From Sipunculus nudus (Eukaryota; Annelida; Sipuncula; Golfingiida; Sipunculidae), in the NCBI GenBank assembly GCA_026874595.1, contig CM049310.1, forward strand, positions 70,007,556-70,071,555: a stretch of 64,000 nucleotides of DNA, in the 5' to 3' direction. Of the stretch, positions 36,403-47,371 are shown one piece after another. Numbering within the stretch: position 1 is the stretch's first letter; every line of letters begins with the position of its first letter. The notes under the pieces were generated by a model. That model did not search any database. It worked only from the letters and a program-made list of their open reading frames with translations, and was not told the DNA's origin. A program made the translations under genes and the position numbers.

Positions 36403-37651
36403 ATATTTTATTCATAAATATATGAAACAAAATTATGATACAATTTAAGATGCCATGGTAAGAATTGGCATATAGATGCAATTTCACAGTTCTAAGGTGA
36501 AAAAAAAATACATAGAATACTTTAAGTTATGACTGAGGGGTATGTACATCTAACTAAACATCGGTTGCAAATGCTGCATAAATTGATGATATAAATGATT
36601 ACTTTGTTATATATGACAATAATATAAAAACTTTTTTATAAAACACATATTTCTATACTAGAATAGGGTCTATGTTATGAAGAGGTATACGGGCATTTGC
36701 TGCATTTTTTTCTGGTTATTCATTTTGGTAAACAAGTATAATTTATTTCCTTTAAAATCACCCTTACGTAGCCAATTTACTTCTTTTGGTATTTCACATG
36801 CTATTCATATTTCCTATCACCAAGTCTCTTATGTAAACTGGAGACGTAATATTTACCATAGTATTCTACTATATTATTTTTTCATTGAATGACTTCACAT
36901 GTTATCAACCTCTTCCCGCGCTTGACCCCAGTGCGCTTCAGAGGCCTATAAACTCAGGCCTGGCCGATGTAACTCGTCATAAGCGGGCCCTGAAATGGGT
37001 TCACCACCTCTCATCGTAACGCTAGGACTAAGGTACATCGATGTACCGTTTCGTACACAAAAGTACTAGGTATATCTTATACGGCTAAGCGAAGCAGACA
37101 GTGGAACATACTGGTCAGTTGTCAGTTCACATACCAAACGGTTATTTCATTTAAAGTGGCCAAGGAGGTTATCATTAGACAGGATATAGTACTTCAAACG
37201 TCGTCTAGCATCAAAGCAACCCGCGTCCCAGTCCCCTAGGCTTTCTGCTGCTTTATTTCTGCATCTTATTGTACTCGATCGGGTTGCCCATTGTTCTCCG
37301 TCGTTATTTTGACACCTCATACAAGTCAGACAGCACAATTGCTTTCGGCAGCTAAGCGTATAAGCATTAGTTTGCTGGATAAATCGCATGATTTTCATGA
37401 AATTGTATACGAGTGGAAGCTATACTTTAACGCATGCGCATTATTTGATTGAAAGACACATTCAAGCGCAGTCACCGTAGTCACCTCCTTTAGGGTCTCC
37501 GGTGACGAACATTGTACGTATACTTGTTGGAAAAAATATAAATATACTTGAGGAGGAATATACTTGAAGAGATATATCTCAATTTTAAGCAAAAATTATA
37601 GTAATAATTTATATATAGATATGATTTTGACGGTTTTTTATTTAGTTTCAG
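36402..37651. other. Remainder of lectin intron 1
   Basis: No additional exon, repeat array or transposon terminus recognised. Confidence 0.4.
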
Positions 37652-37900
37652 GAAATCCGTCAGTGTGCACCAGCACAGATTGCTTTGTCTATATTGATAC
37701 GAATAACTCTCACCAGGGGAGTAGCCGAGCATGCGAGAACCTGGGCGGCCAGTTAGCTGTGTTCGGGGATGCGGGCGCTCAAAATTTGGGGATGCAAGCA
37801 GTGCCACAGGGCGGACCAAAACTAATCTGGATCGGTGCAAAAGTCGTGGGACGCATTTATCATCTGAATCCGCGATGGGAGGACACCTTAATTTATACAA
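37652..37900 (+). CDS. Lectin-like gene exon 2: CTLD1 N-terminal half
   Basis: Follows a TTTCAG acceptor; 249 nt, phase 1-1. It encodes a CTLD A half: VCTSTDCFVYID at the start (C-x4-C), then RACENLGGQLAVF (the conserved CxxLGGxLA block), and KLIWIGAKV, the W-x-G core strand. Donor GTAGGA. The frame joins exon 1 through a Gly codon. The shift into the B half happens after LIYT. This is the clearest lectin exon and anchors the model. Confidence 0.88.
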
Positions 37901-38695
37901 GTAGGAACATAGCACATATCCAAATGTGTCCAATTCTGTACATTCTTCCTTCATGCAATTACTTTTATCTGTTGAACTTTTATCAAACGTTAAGGCATAA
38001 AAATCAATAATACCCATGAAGGTTTTTTTTGCAAAAACTGATCCAGTCTTCGCATATATTTATATAAGTGTGTGTGTGTGTGAGGGTGTGTGTGTGTGTA
38101 CACTTTCGTTTTTACAGGCATGCGAGGTTTTTCCACTAATTTAAGAGTTTAGCCCAGTTGTTTATTGGAAATAAATAATGATAAAGAAATGAGGAGCTAT
38201 CCTTTATATCGGTTGAACAAGATTGGCCATAGGACACTATCAGATCGAGTAAAATAAAGTATATTTACCAATTTCATCGCGATATGTTTTTGCAAGGCCT
38301 TGTTGTTCTCATGTTTAAAAGATTTATACAAACCCATGTAGCCTCTACATTTGTCTAGGATATAATAAATTATCTAAAGCTTGATGAACACAGAACACAG
38401 ACCTTTTCCACCTCACCAGCGCCAGCTGTCGGTGACGACTGAAACTGAGTGTTTTGGTCCGATGTACCTACAAAGAGATTTTGTTGCATTAAATTTCTAA
38501 ATGGTAAAAGTTAAAAGTAGCTTTAAGGGTGAGGTTCACGAATGAGATTCTTGCTTTTATTTAATTTTATTTTTTAGAAATATCCTATGGTGACTCAGTG
38601 TACCCGGACATATAGAAAAGGCATATAAAAGTGTTGTATGACGGTTGTTAAAAGTAAGACCGCTTTTACCCGGCAAACGTTTGATGTTACCACAG

Positions 38696-38803
38696 AATGG
38701 ACCTCCTCTTCACCTTGGAATTGCTGCGGAGTGTTAAACATGGACACAGAACTGTGGGAAACTGTCAGCTGCAGCCAGCAACTACCTGCCCTGTGTCAAG
38801 TCA
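38696..38803 (+). CDS. Lectin-like gene exon 3: CTLD1 C-terminal half
   Basis: After a CCACAG acceptor the frame reads KWTSSSPWNCCGVLN, DTELWETVSC, QQLPALCQV, the C-terminal CTLD pattern with paired cysteines and LPALC. The end is placed at a phase-1 GT (TCA|GTAGAA), giving 108 nt; phase-0 and phase-2 alternatives exist at 38799 and 38810, and an in-frame TAA follows at 38812. No WND motif (ELWETV instead) and no EPN or QPD. Confidence 0.8.
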
Positions 38804-39438
38804 GTAGAAAGTAATGGTTGTCTCAGTGCTGTCTATATATACAGAGACCCAGTCAGTCGTATAAAATTATACTGGATAAATCTAACGTAACGCGTTTTTT
38901 AAAATCTAAAAATTAATTTGATTTGCACTTAATTTTCTTCCTAAATTAATTTGATTTGCACTTAATTTTCTTCTCTTGTATTGTATGGAAATACCAAATT
39001 GTTAATTCTTAAAACCCGCATACGCGTATTTGTGTCGACACGCAATTGATCCTTCACTTGCAGTTTTTCTTTGTGAAGTTGAATTCTCTATTAAGCTTTC
39101 TTATTCAAATGATGAAAGGGTGGTTTTTAAGTGGTATATACTCTCAGCAAGCGAGCATTCCTACAGTAACGGAAATGTGTTTTGTCTCATTTTCCTCAGC
39201 CTTTATCTCTAATTAACTGTACGATGATTACGATCTGTGACGTGTAGTCGTTTTATTGGTTAAAATCTTATTGGTTAAAGACCAAGTCGAAGCTGTCATT
39301 CGCCGAAAAAAAAAATTATCAAGACGAAACGCCAAAAATGATAAAAAAAATTCTCCATACATCATTTTACCTTTAGTGCATTCATTATGTGAGGAATATG
39401 ACATTAAGGGAATATTTAGAGCGGATTGTTGGCTGTAG

Positions 39439-39681
39439 ATTTCAGTTTTACGGGATCTGAACAGTGCAGTAGCGGCAAATGCTACGCGGGGGACCCACAG
39501 CAAGTCTCAGCAAGTGAAGCGACAAACATTTGTTACGACCTTGGAGGGGTTCCATTCGAGCCTACAGTGAGCGCGGTCTCCTTTGTCACTGCGATGTTTC
39601 CCGGTGTACAGACGGTCTGGACTGGTGTTAAGTTCGACAGTGCTAGCGGCTATTCTTTTTATAATAATCCAATCACTCCAG
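39439..39681 (+). CDS. Lectin-like gene exon 4: CTLD2 N-terminal half
   Basis: Acceptor CTGTAG (39437-39438), 243 nt, phase 1-1, donor GTGAGT. Encodes EQCSSGKCYAGD (C-x4-C), ATNICYDLGGVPFEP and VWTGVKFDSASG. An alternative acceptor at 39445 (TTCAG) would be phase 2. The length equals that of exon 8, supporting the boundaries. Confidence 0.82.
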
Positions 39682-40478
39682 GTGAGTATTCATTTTATTT
39701 TACATGTATGATAAAACGGCCAACCAGAGACAGGATACCGCTGCACTAAATGCTATGGATGAAAATGCAAAACAAATCTAATGTCGCTACGGGTCCAATC
39801 ACTATATGGGTCCCAACCTGTCACACAGATTTCCCGCGTTGGCACTGTCCTTGGACAAACGTGTCGTACATCCGTGCCCTTATCAAACCCTAACTTAATC
39901 ATTTTTAGCATGCCATTGTTTCTTTTTTTTACGGAGGTAAACAGGGATGTCGTTGTTATCATTTTTTTTTTTAATTTTTGAAGGAGGGAATATTTTCCGT
40001 GAAGCGAGTTAGCAAAGGACATGCATTGGCCGAGCGAATTAGGGTTGGAAGGGCGTATATCCCTTGCGCGGTGTGATTTTATAATTTTCTTTTAAAAAAA
40101 ATGAAAAAAATGCAAGCAATATTGGAGCACATTGGGTATATAAACACCCGAATATTCTCGCTTATGAAACTAACAAAAAGTAAAAACCTTTGCTATAAAA
40201 ATTATGCCTTTCGATCTGGTTTTTAATCTATAAAACCTGCATGAATAATTTATTTTGTGCTTTTAATTGGGAAGTTCCAGATTGTGGTGAAAAGGGTGTA
40301 TCATGTCTTACTTTGTTATTTCGGTATTCTCGTCATATCTTAATTTCGATATTTCAGAAATTTTGCAACACTGACACAATTATATCAACTGATAGATTGA
40401 AATGAGTTATAAAATGAATTATTATCATTATTATATATTATTATTATTTATTATTATTATTATTCCTAGTATGGCAAC

Positions 40479-41093
40479 CCTGGGGCCTGTTGCATAAAGG
40501 CATCGCAAGGCTGCGAGGCGTCGCAACAGGGTCGCAAGCAGAAAAGTCGGTTGCATAAAACTGTTGCAGAGTTGCAATGTGTCGCAAAACACCAAAAAAT
40601 TGCGACGATAAAATCGGGGTCGCAAGCCCATCGCAGCACCTTTTAATCCAAAAATAAAGGTATAACATTTGTTCACTGGTTGTTTTTTATCACGATCTTG
40701 GAATATGTTTGTAACATTATTACGGCCGCTGTTGCCTAAAATTTATTTCTAGCTCTAATATTGCAAGAAGCAATACGATATTTGTTTTATAAATCATTGT
40801 TTAAACTTCCCAGCGTTACATATAAATATTCTGTCATTATATGATGTAAACCGGCTTTCTTATGAAATACATAACATTCTAACATCATAATATGCAAACT
40901 ATGTACGCCTTTTTCGTTTTCTGACAACATCTCCCTTACGGAAGTTGGAAATTTGTAATGTATGAAAATATGTATATACGGCCTTTGGTTTAGTTATAGA
41001 CTGGCACATGGTCCCAAGAACATCTGTTCACTGTAAGATTTAAATTGTCGTAATGTACATATTTTATGCTAAATAATGATAATAATAATAATG

Positions 41094-41162
<69 letters not shown>

Positions 41163-43251
41163 TTAATATTAATCATTTTATAATGCGTTAAATCCGCCAG
41201 AAATGGTGCCCTAAACGCTGTATACATGACTAAAAGGTGACAAATGGAATTATATTGGTTAACTTTACAATGAAAAAAATAAGTTACAAAATTAAGTTTA
41301 AAACAATAAAAACGTTTCAAGAGATTTTGTATCACAGAGGTCATTGAATACACAAATGAGTTTTCAGATGAGGTTTAAAAGCTGACAGACTGGATTGTGA
41401 TTGCAAGTACTGCGGTAATTCAACCCAAAGTTTATTATAGGCTACATCAATAGCTCTCATGCATACTGTCGATGAACTTTAGAATGAAACATCTAAGAGA
41501 TAATGAGCGGAAGAGCGAAGCTCATGCTTTTGGTGGTACGGTTCAATGAGCTCCTGCAGAAAGATTGACCAAAACGGATAAGTGGTTATAGGCAGTCATG
41601 TAGTGTGACAATAGACTTTCTCTGGAAAAGAAGAGATTTTCCTTATTTTCTCAGAGGAACAAAGACGCATTGAGACAGTTTCGGGTTTAATTGGCAAACT
41701 TGGGAAATCTTCCTGTATTTCGAATTTTCGATTCATATATGTCCAAATTAAAAACGTGGCTTGTTTACGGACGACGGACAAAGGACCATCGCTATATATA
41801 GCTCAGATTACTTGAAGTCAACTGAGCTAAAAATGCAGCTGTACGACCATAATTTCTTTATGTGGTCTGATAAATCCGGGTTTTAATGTGTGCATATGCC
41901 AATCAACCCTCGATAAACTTTGATAAATAAACCTGTCAGGGTTCGATAAGGGCGCTCAGATGCGACACAATAGTACTCCGGGATTATTCTCCAATCAAGA
42001 TTCGGACAGAGTTCGATGACAACGAAGCGTAAATCGACAGTTTAAAGCGGAATAACGCTATTTTTGACCACGCCCAAATCCTTCATTACAGTCGGATGTA
42101 GAGATTTCTGGAGATATTCAAAGTGGAATGTTAAAATTGCTGCCAACTAGCGCAAAACTATATGGGGAAATAGTAGCTTTTTTACTTTTTCCAGGGCCTT
42201 TGATTCGAAATGAGAAGTTAATTATACTTGCAAGAACTTAAAGAGATTCCTAGGCCATATAATAAAATAACAATGCTTTCTTCTTGTAGATATTATTAGG
42301 TAATGACACAGCTTAGTTGAAACGGTGAAACTGACAAAAAGTTACATTTTTCATTACCTCCTCACTTTTCATACATTATTGTATACAAATGTTAATATAA
42401 ATATAACTATGAATACGAAATGTCAGTATTTAAATATATGAATATAAATAAATTGGATCTTGTTTTGTATATGCGCATATGAAGGAAAATCAATTCATGT
42501 CTTTTAATTAGGAACGGGGGCCTTGATGAAAAGAAAATGGGGAAATGTAAAAGTTTCTTGGGATAAATGTTTGAGTATTAAATTGAAAAAATGTCTTTAT
42601 AACAATGATGAAATACGATTATATGATAATTGTATACCTAATTTGCATAGCTAAAAATTCCATATCAATGAAATTAAAACAATGTTAAACAATATTGTAC
42701 ATGAAAGATATATGTGAATTAAAAATGCCCTTGGCTCCCTTAGCGATGTTTAAATTCTTGTGGCGGACATATGTATTTTCCCAGTTTGTCATTTTGTTCA
42801 AAATTATTTACAAGCGAATGTGTTTTATATTTATTTACTAATTATAAAGGTTATTACTTATTCCTGCAATTATATATATTAGTACCTTCAAGCGTGTTTG
42901 TTGTTTAATGTTGTCCCAAAAATTATCTGCTTTTAAAATCGAATTAAGTATTTGATATGGGTACTAGCTGAAGGTGGTTACACGATTTTTTCACTACCTA
43001 GGAGGCAAATAGTTTGACACTCCCAATTGAATGGTCTTATTGGGAATGTTTAAAAGGTGTACGTGCCGGCAGCATCTAAGAACACACGAATTTATGTGAA
43101 GCATAAATTGCGTTGATCCCGTCGTTAGTGCGTGGCAAGTACGTGAAATTTGCGTCATGTTTTATGCAAACGTCGCAAGAGCTTCGCAATTTCCATCGCA
43201 AACCCATCGCAACTTTGCGATTTGCGGAAATTTTATGCAACAGGCCCCAGG
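40479..43251. mobile_element. 2.77-kb non-autonomous DNA transposon in lectin intron 4
   Basis: Termini are perfect 20-bp inverted repeats: CCTGGGGCCTGTTGCATAAA at the left and its complement at the right. Subterminal regions on both sides are dense in TCGCAA/TTGCGA words (about ten on the left, seven on the right), which may be transposase-binding sites. The interior has a (TAA)n run (41084-41161) and a stem-loop module at 41799-41829, but no transposase. No unambiguous target duplication was found, so the superfamily (Harbinger- or Kolobok-like) is open. Confidence 0.8.
41084..41161. repeat. (TAA)n microsatellite
   Basis: Trinucleotide run inside the 2.77-kb transposon. Confidence 0.95.
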
Positions 43252-43265
43252 TCGCCCTATGTCAG

Positions 43266-43382
43266 AAATCTGCGTGATGGTGGATGTAACTGTTGGCGGC
43301 ACCTGGCAGGATGTCAGCTGCACGCCATTTTTCACAACATTCCGCGCTTCAACTAATGAGTCTCAGTTCCTTAATAACTTTC
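43266..43382 (+). CDS. Lectin-like gene exon 5: CTLD2 C-terminal half
   Basis: The acceptor TATGTCAG ends 14 nt after a transposon end; 117 nt, phase 1-1, donor GTATGT. Encodes EICVMVDVTVGGTWQDVSCT followed by PFFTTFRAS. The W-x4-C spacing and the length match exons 3 and 11, but the final conserved cysteine is Arg (CGC, one transition from TGC). A second in-frame acceptor (GGCCCCAG at 43250), supplied by the transposon end, would add five residues. Confidence 0.72.
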
Positions 43383-44415
43383 GTATGTAACTGAGTATAA
43401 CATATATGGGCGGTATGGCGTTAAAATTATCCATAAATTCTCAAGGTCTATGCAGCAAGAAGATGTCCTGGACTGTGGTGTAATTCTTGATTATTATAAA
43501 TAACTGAAATAAAACTTTGAAAAGCATATATCAAAATATAAAGCAAGGATTATATAAAAAAAAGGCAAAAACTTCTTTTCTTATGGTACAATTACTAAGA
43601 CATGCGGGCTGGGTTATGACAGTACAGGTTGACAGATAATTGCATATTTCTTTATACTTGTCTGAACCGATTAATAATCGATTATCGATCGGTTTGCTCA
43701 AACCGATGATCGATTATGAAAAAGGAACGACTCCCACCACTATCTAATGATAAACCTGCATTACAAATTATGCAGCTTGATTATTTGAGAGTTTAGATTT
43801 TAATAACATTTCAATTAAACAGCTTTGCTGTATTTCTTTAGATTATGTAGGTAGATACTGTTTAGTGTCAGTTTCCCCCTTAGAATGAGAGTGGAATTAG
43901 AATGCGACGCGACACCCGCTCTTATTGGTCAGAGTACAACAGGACATTTAATGCGCTCTCTTTTTTTTCTGATTCTTGGCCCCGTGCCAGAAACGCTGTT
44001 ATCAAACCAACGAAAGCAAGTGTCGCATGTTTAAAATTTGTAGCTGGATGCACAAGGCGTTAGCGCTCTCATTAGTCTGGTTACAATTCTTTGCTCTGTG
44101 CGCACCCTGGTGTTCGAACCGAGGAAATCTTGATATACAAAGCAGTGGATATACGAAGGGAGGTCTGGGACGACTGCAGTGTATAACCGTGGCGTGAGGA
44201 GCGTATGATATAGCATATAGTTACGCAACATTGCGTCCAGATTGGACGAACAGGGTTTGAGCGCTTGGCACGGAGAGCCAGGTAGTATGTGTACTCATCG
44301 TGAATGAATGCTTTTTTCAAGTGATCTCAGCAAGATTTATTTCATTCAAAGAATGGCCCTTCCAAATATTCGGTTTGAAGCCTCATCTCGTGAAAAGCTC
44401 AGTGAAAAGCATTTC

Positions 44416-44418
<3 letters not shown>

Positions 44419-44447
<29 letters not shown>
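44419..44447. repeat. Poly(T) tract in lectin intron 5
   Basis: About 29 T. It could be the poly(A) of a minus-strand retro-insertion, but no TSD or recognisable body was found. Confidence 0.7.
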
Positions 44448-44448
<1 letters not shown>

Positions 44449-44835
44449 GTGAATATCCTGAGCATACTAATGTTATTTGAGGATTTTGGCGTGATCCAGA
44501 AAGCGTTACTCTTACAACCGATACACGTCCCCTTCCGCCAAATTCTGATGGCAGATAGATCCTCACTTTGACGCTGTCCGCGGAGTTCTAATGGCGTCGC
44601 ATCCCCGCACCCATACATATGACAAGTTTATTTCTCCCAGTTTCTCGAAACCGCTCATGCGGGCTGACATTTGCGTACACACTAAAAACCGGATGCCACA
44701 GGTCGCATGTCGAAATTACGGTTGTGCCGTTAGGGCATTGAATTGTCGCTTTAGATAAGGGTAAATTGCATTACACATGTTTTGACTGTGCATTACAGTT
44801 TCAATGTGTACATGAACTTCTATGGTTTATTTTAG

Positions 44836-45097
44836 AAAACATGCTCGACCCAGAGTGGTTCGATCTGCTCTTCTCAAACATGTTTCTTCGTGACCAGTTT
44901 CGCACGCAGTCTCGGTGACAGTCGCGCTCTCTGTGACCTTTACGGTGCTGAGCTTGTCACAGTTAACACAATACAGGAGCAAACCTTCCTTGTCACCGAG
45001 CTCCAGAGCAGAAACATCCAGAAAGTATGGATCAACGGGTACTATCAAAACATGCAGTTTGTGGATCTGTACGGTTCTCAACCCCTCACCTTCACAG
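44836..45097 (+). pseudogene. Lectin-like gene exon 6: CTLD3 N-terminal half, one base out of phase
   Basis: After TTATTTTAG the CTLD-like frame is TCSTQSGSICSSQTCFFV, then RALCDLYGAELVTV and VWINGYYQ, with donor GTACTT in phase 1. This frame starts in phase 0, whereas every other modular exon starts in phase 1; the exon is 262 nt, one more than a multiple of three. An extra A in the AAAA run at its start would explain it. Spliced in phase 1, translation would stop at TGA 44916. An unseen intermediate exon is an alternative. Confidence 0.7.
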
Positions 45098-45903
45098 GTA
45101 CTTCCATTCACACAATTTTATATTACTTTACTAAATGTAATGATAATTTTTAAAAAATTATAAATTTTTGTACAAATATATGGTTTAACCGGTAATGCTT
45201 GTTTCTTATGAAACAAATATCATTCATATAAAGATAATAAACGGTATTATCACCAAATTACCAGTCTTTTTTATCAATGTAAAAATACAAATGAAACAGG
45301 AGATATATATTTCCTGGTTATAAAGGACAAAGTTATTTGTTAGTACCTCTTTAAATAAAATGTAAAAGTAACCTAGACTATAAAAATCAGTTAAGATGAG
45401 CGTTGAACAGACAAAACCATTCTGTGACGTCATTTCGGTAAAAGAAGCATTCTCTGGTTGCATAAAATCAGCTGTTCCCATCATGTGCGTGTTTTTTCAT
45501 CTCATTTAGTTCATATCCTGAAGTAAACCTTGTATCTGAAGTATTAGTTATGACAGTTCAACCTGAATGCTATTTTCATAAACTGGTGTTTCAACAAGTT
45601 AAGTGGCTTCGGTATTATTCGTCGTCATTTTCAACGGCAATTTCGTCTTTTCAAGTGCGTGTGTATGAGCCATGGCATAGCTGATCCCGAGGTGCTGCTG
45701 TATGTGTAAAAAACAGATTACTTGTGTCCGACGCACATACATACCACACCCATGCATTATTTGGCCAGTTGAGCACCTGGCACCAAAAGAAGTGGGCGAA
45801 TTGATTATTTCTTAGATCTCAAGCGTTTCATGACAGCTTCGAATGTTTTACCCAACTAGGTTTTTTTTAATTGGCGAATTATAATGAAAGGTTTTACCCC
45901 CAG

Positions 45904-46012
45904 ATTGGGCACCCCTGGAACCGACATCGAGTCTGCAATGCGTCATGCTGGACACAGCAGAGGGGAAATGGCTCGTGTGACCAACAGCTGTCTGCAGTCT
46001 GTGAACTGAAGG
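45904..46012 (+). pseudogene. Lectin-like gene exon 7: CTLD3 C-terminal half with an internal frameshift
   Basis: After CCCCCAG, phase 1 reads DWAPLEPTSSLQCVML and GKW, closely parallel to exon 11 (WQPMESSN, CGFV), then hits TGA at about 45979. The rest of the domain, CDQQLSAVCELK, is encoded by the next part of the exon in another frame. Only 4 nt separate the TGG (Trp) and TGT (Cys) codons where the paralogous exons have 12, so 8 nt are missing; 109+8 gives 117, the length of exons 5 and 11. End placed before GTTAGC. Confidence 0.72.
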
Positions 46013-46207
46013 GTTAGCTATTTTGTAGATATTTCTATATATTGACACGAAATATAATATATCAAACTTTGTTGATGAGAAATCGGTCATGGATTGTTTA
46101 CAGGAAAATAGTATCATTGAAATACCCTGCCCTATATAATTAAAACCATATCTTTATTTTTTATTTTTTAAAAATTATAAGTGATAATCGTTTTTTCTTT
46201 TATCCGT

Positions 46208-46830
46208 ATATATATATATATAAAAGAAATGTTAGCAGAAATCCAAAGTAAATCTAAGCTTAGTATATATAGTGAAATTAAATCAGCAATAGAACCAGAA
46301 AAATATTTATATAATATGGCATTTGTATACAGACAGGCTTTATCAAAATTTAGATTAAGTGACCATTGCTATGAAATTGAAATTGGAAGGAGATATAATG
46401 TACCCAGAGAAATGAGGATCTGTAAAATGTGTGACCAAGATGAGGTTGAAGATGAGATACATGTTTTATTTTATTGCTCTTGATATGAAAATATCAGAAA
46501 AGAATTTTTTACATCTTTCAAGGAAATTCCAAAAAATATATATGGTTTAATTAAGCTATTAAAAACTCAGTCTTTTAATGTCCTTTTGAATGTAGCTAAA
46601 TATTTATTTCAGGTTAACAAATTAAAGAAAGAACTTGATGTGACAGAAACTTTATGATTATGAAACAACACAACAGCAGGTAACACAACCATGTTTATAT
46701 GTATGTATTAACTGCATGTTATCATGTTACATGTTTATTGTTCAATTGCATTTATTTATGTTTATATTTGTACCATGGGCCACAAGGCCTTTTTCTACAA
46801 TAAATTTCTTCTTCTTCTTCTTCTTCTATA
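46208..46830 (+). mobile_element. 3' fragment of a non-LTR retrotransposon in lectin intron 7
   Basis: A reverse-transcriptase C-terminal region reads through LYNMAFVYRQALSKFRLSDH, RRYNVPREMRICKMC and EVEDEIHVLFYCS, a Cys/His tail common in LINE ORF2. A single TGA interrupts it (46482), then the same frame continues to a TGA at 46655. The 3' UTR ends near AATAAATTTC followed by (TTC)n. 5'-truncated and dead. Clade not determined. Confidence 0.75.
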
Positions 46831-47128
46831 TATATATATATAAATTTCGGAATGAAAGCAAAATCTTTGTTTCTCTAATTTTTGTTGAGCAATGATCGGC
46901 AATGAAAAGTTCTTCTCTAACAAAAAGCGTTGCTCTGACCACTTCAGAGTAAACCATTCAAATACTTTGTAAACTACAGTTTCAGGATGACGAAGCAGAC
47001 AAAATTATTTAAACAGGCATGGTATAGTACATCATTTCATCAAAACCCCTATAACTGTTTAAACGAAAACACGTTTTCATGTTTCAGTAAACGCAATTTT
47101 TATACGTTTTCTCTATTTGTATGTCAAG

Positions 47129-47371
47129 TGATGAATTCATCATTCTGCACAAATTCTTCGTGCTACACGACCTTCGGGACCAAGGTCAGCTCGTCGATTG
47201 CTCACAGGTTGTGCAAAGGCATGGGCCGGAGTGTTTTAACGGTCGGATCACCGACGGAAGAAACCTTGCTGTCGAACCACTATAGTAGGAAGTGTAAATG
47301 GGCTTCCGGTGTGTATAATACGTCAACCGGCCGGCGGGAGGACTCGTACGGAAGACCACTGTATCACAACC
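47129..47371 (+). CDS. Lectin-like gene exon 8: CTLD4 N-terminal half, probable GC donor
   Basis: Acceptor ATGTCAAG; phase 1 start joins exon 7 through Val. Encodes SSFCTNSSCYTTF (C-x4-C), AHRLCKGMGRSVLTV and KWASGVYNTSTG. No phase-1 GT lies near the expected end, but AACC|GCAAGC gives phase 1 and exactly 243 nt, equal to exon 4, and lies at the same module position as the GC donor of exon 10. The frame stays open to 47532; that extension is considered intronic. Confidence 0.65.

Noticed and set aside
43670-43725. ATCGAT-rich short palindromes
   Set aside because: Too short and low-complexity to assign to an element; no matching partner found nearby.
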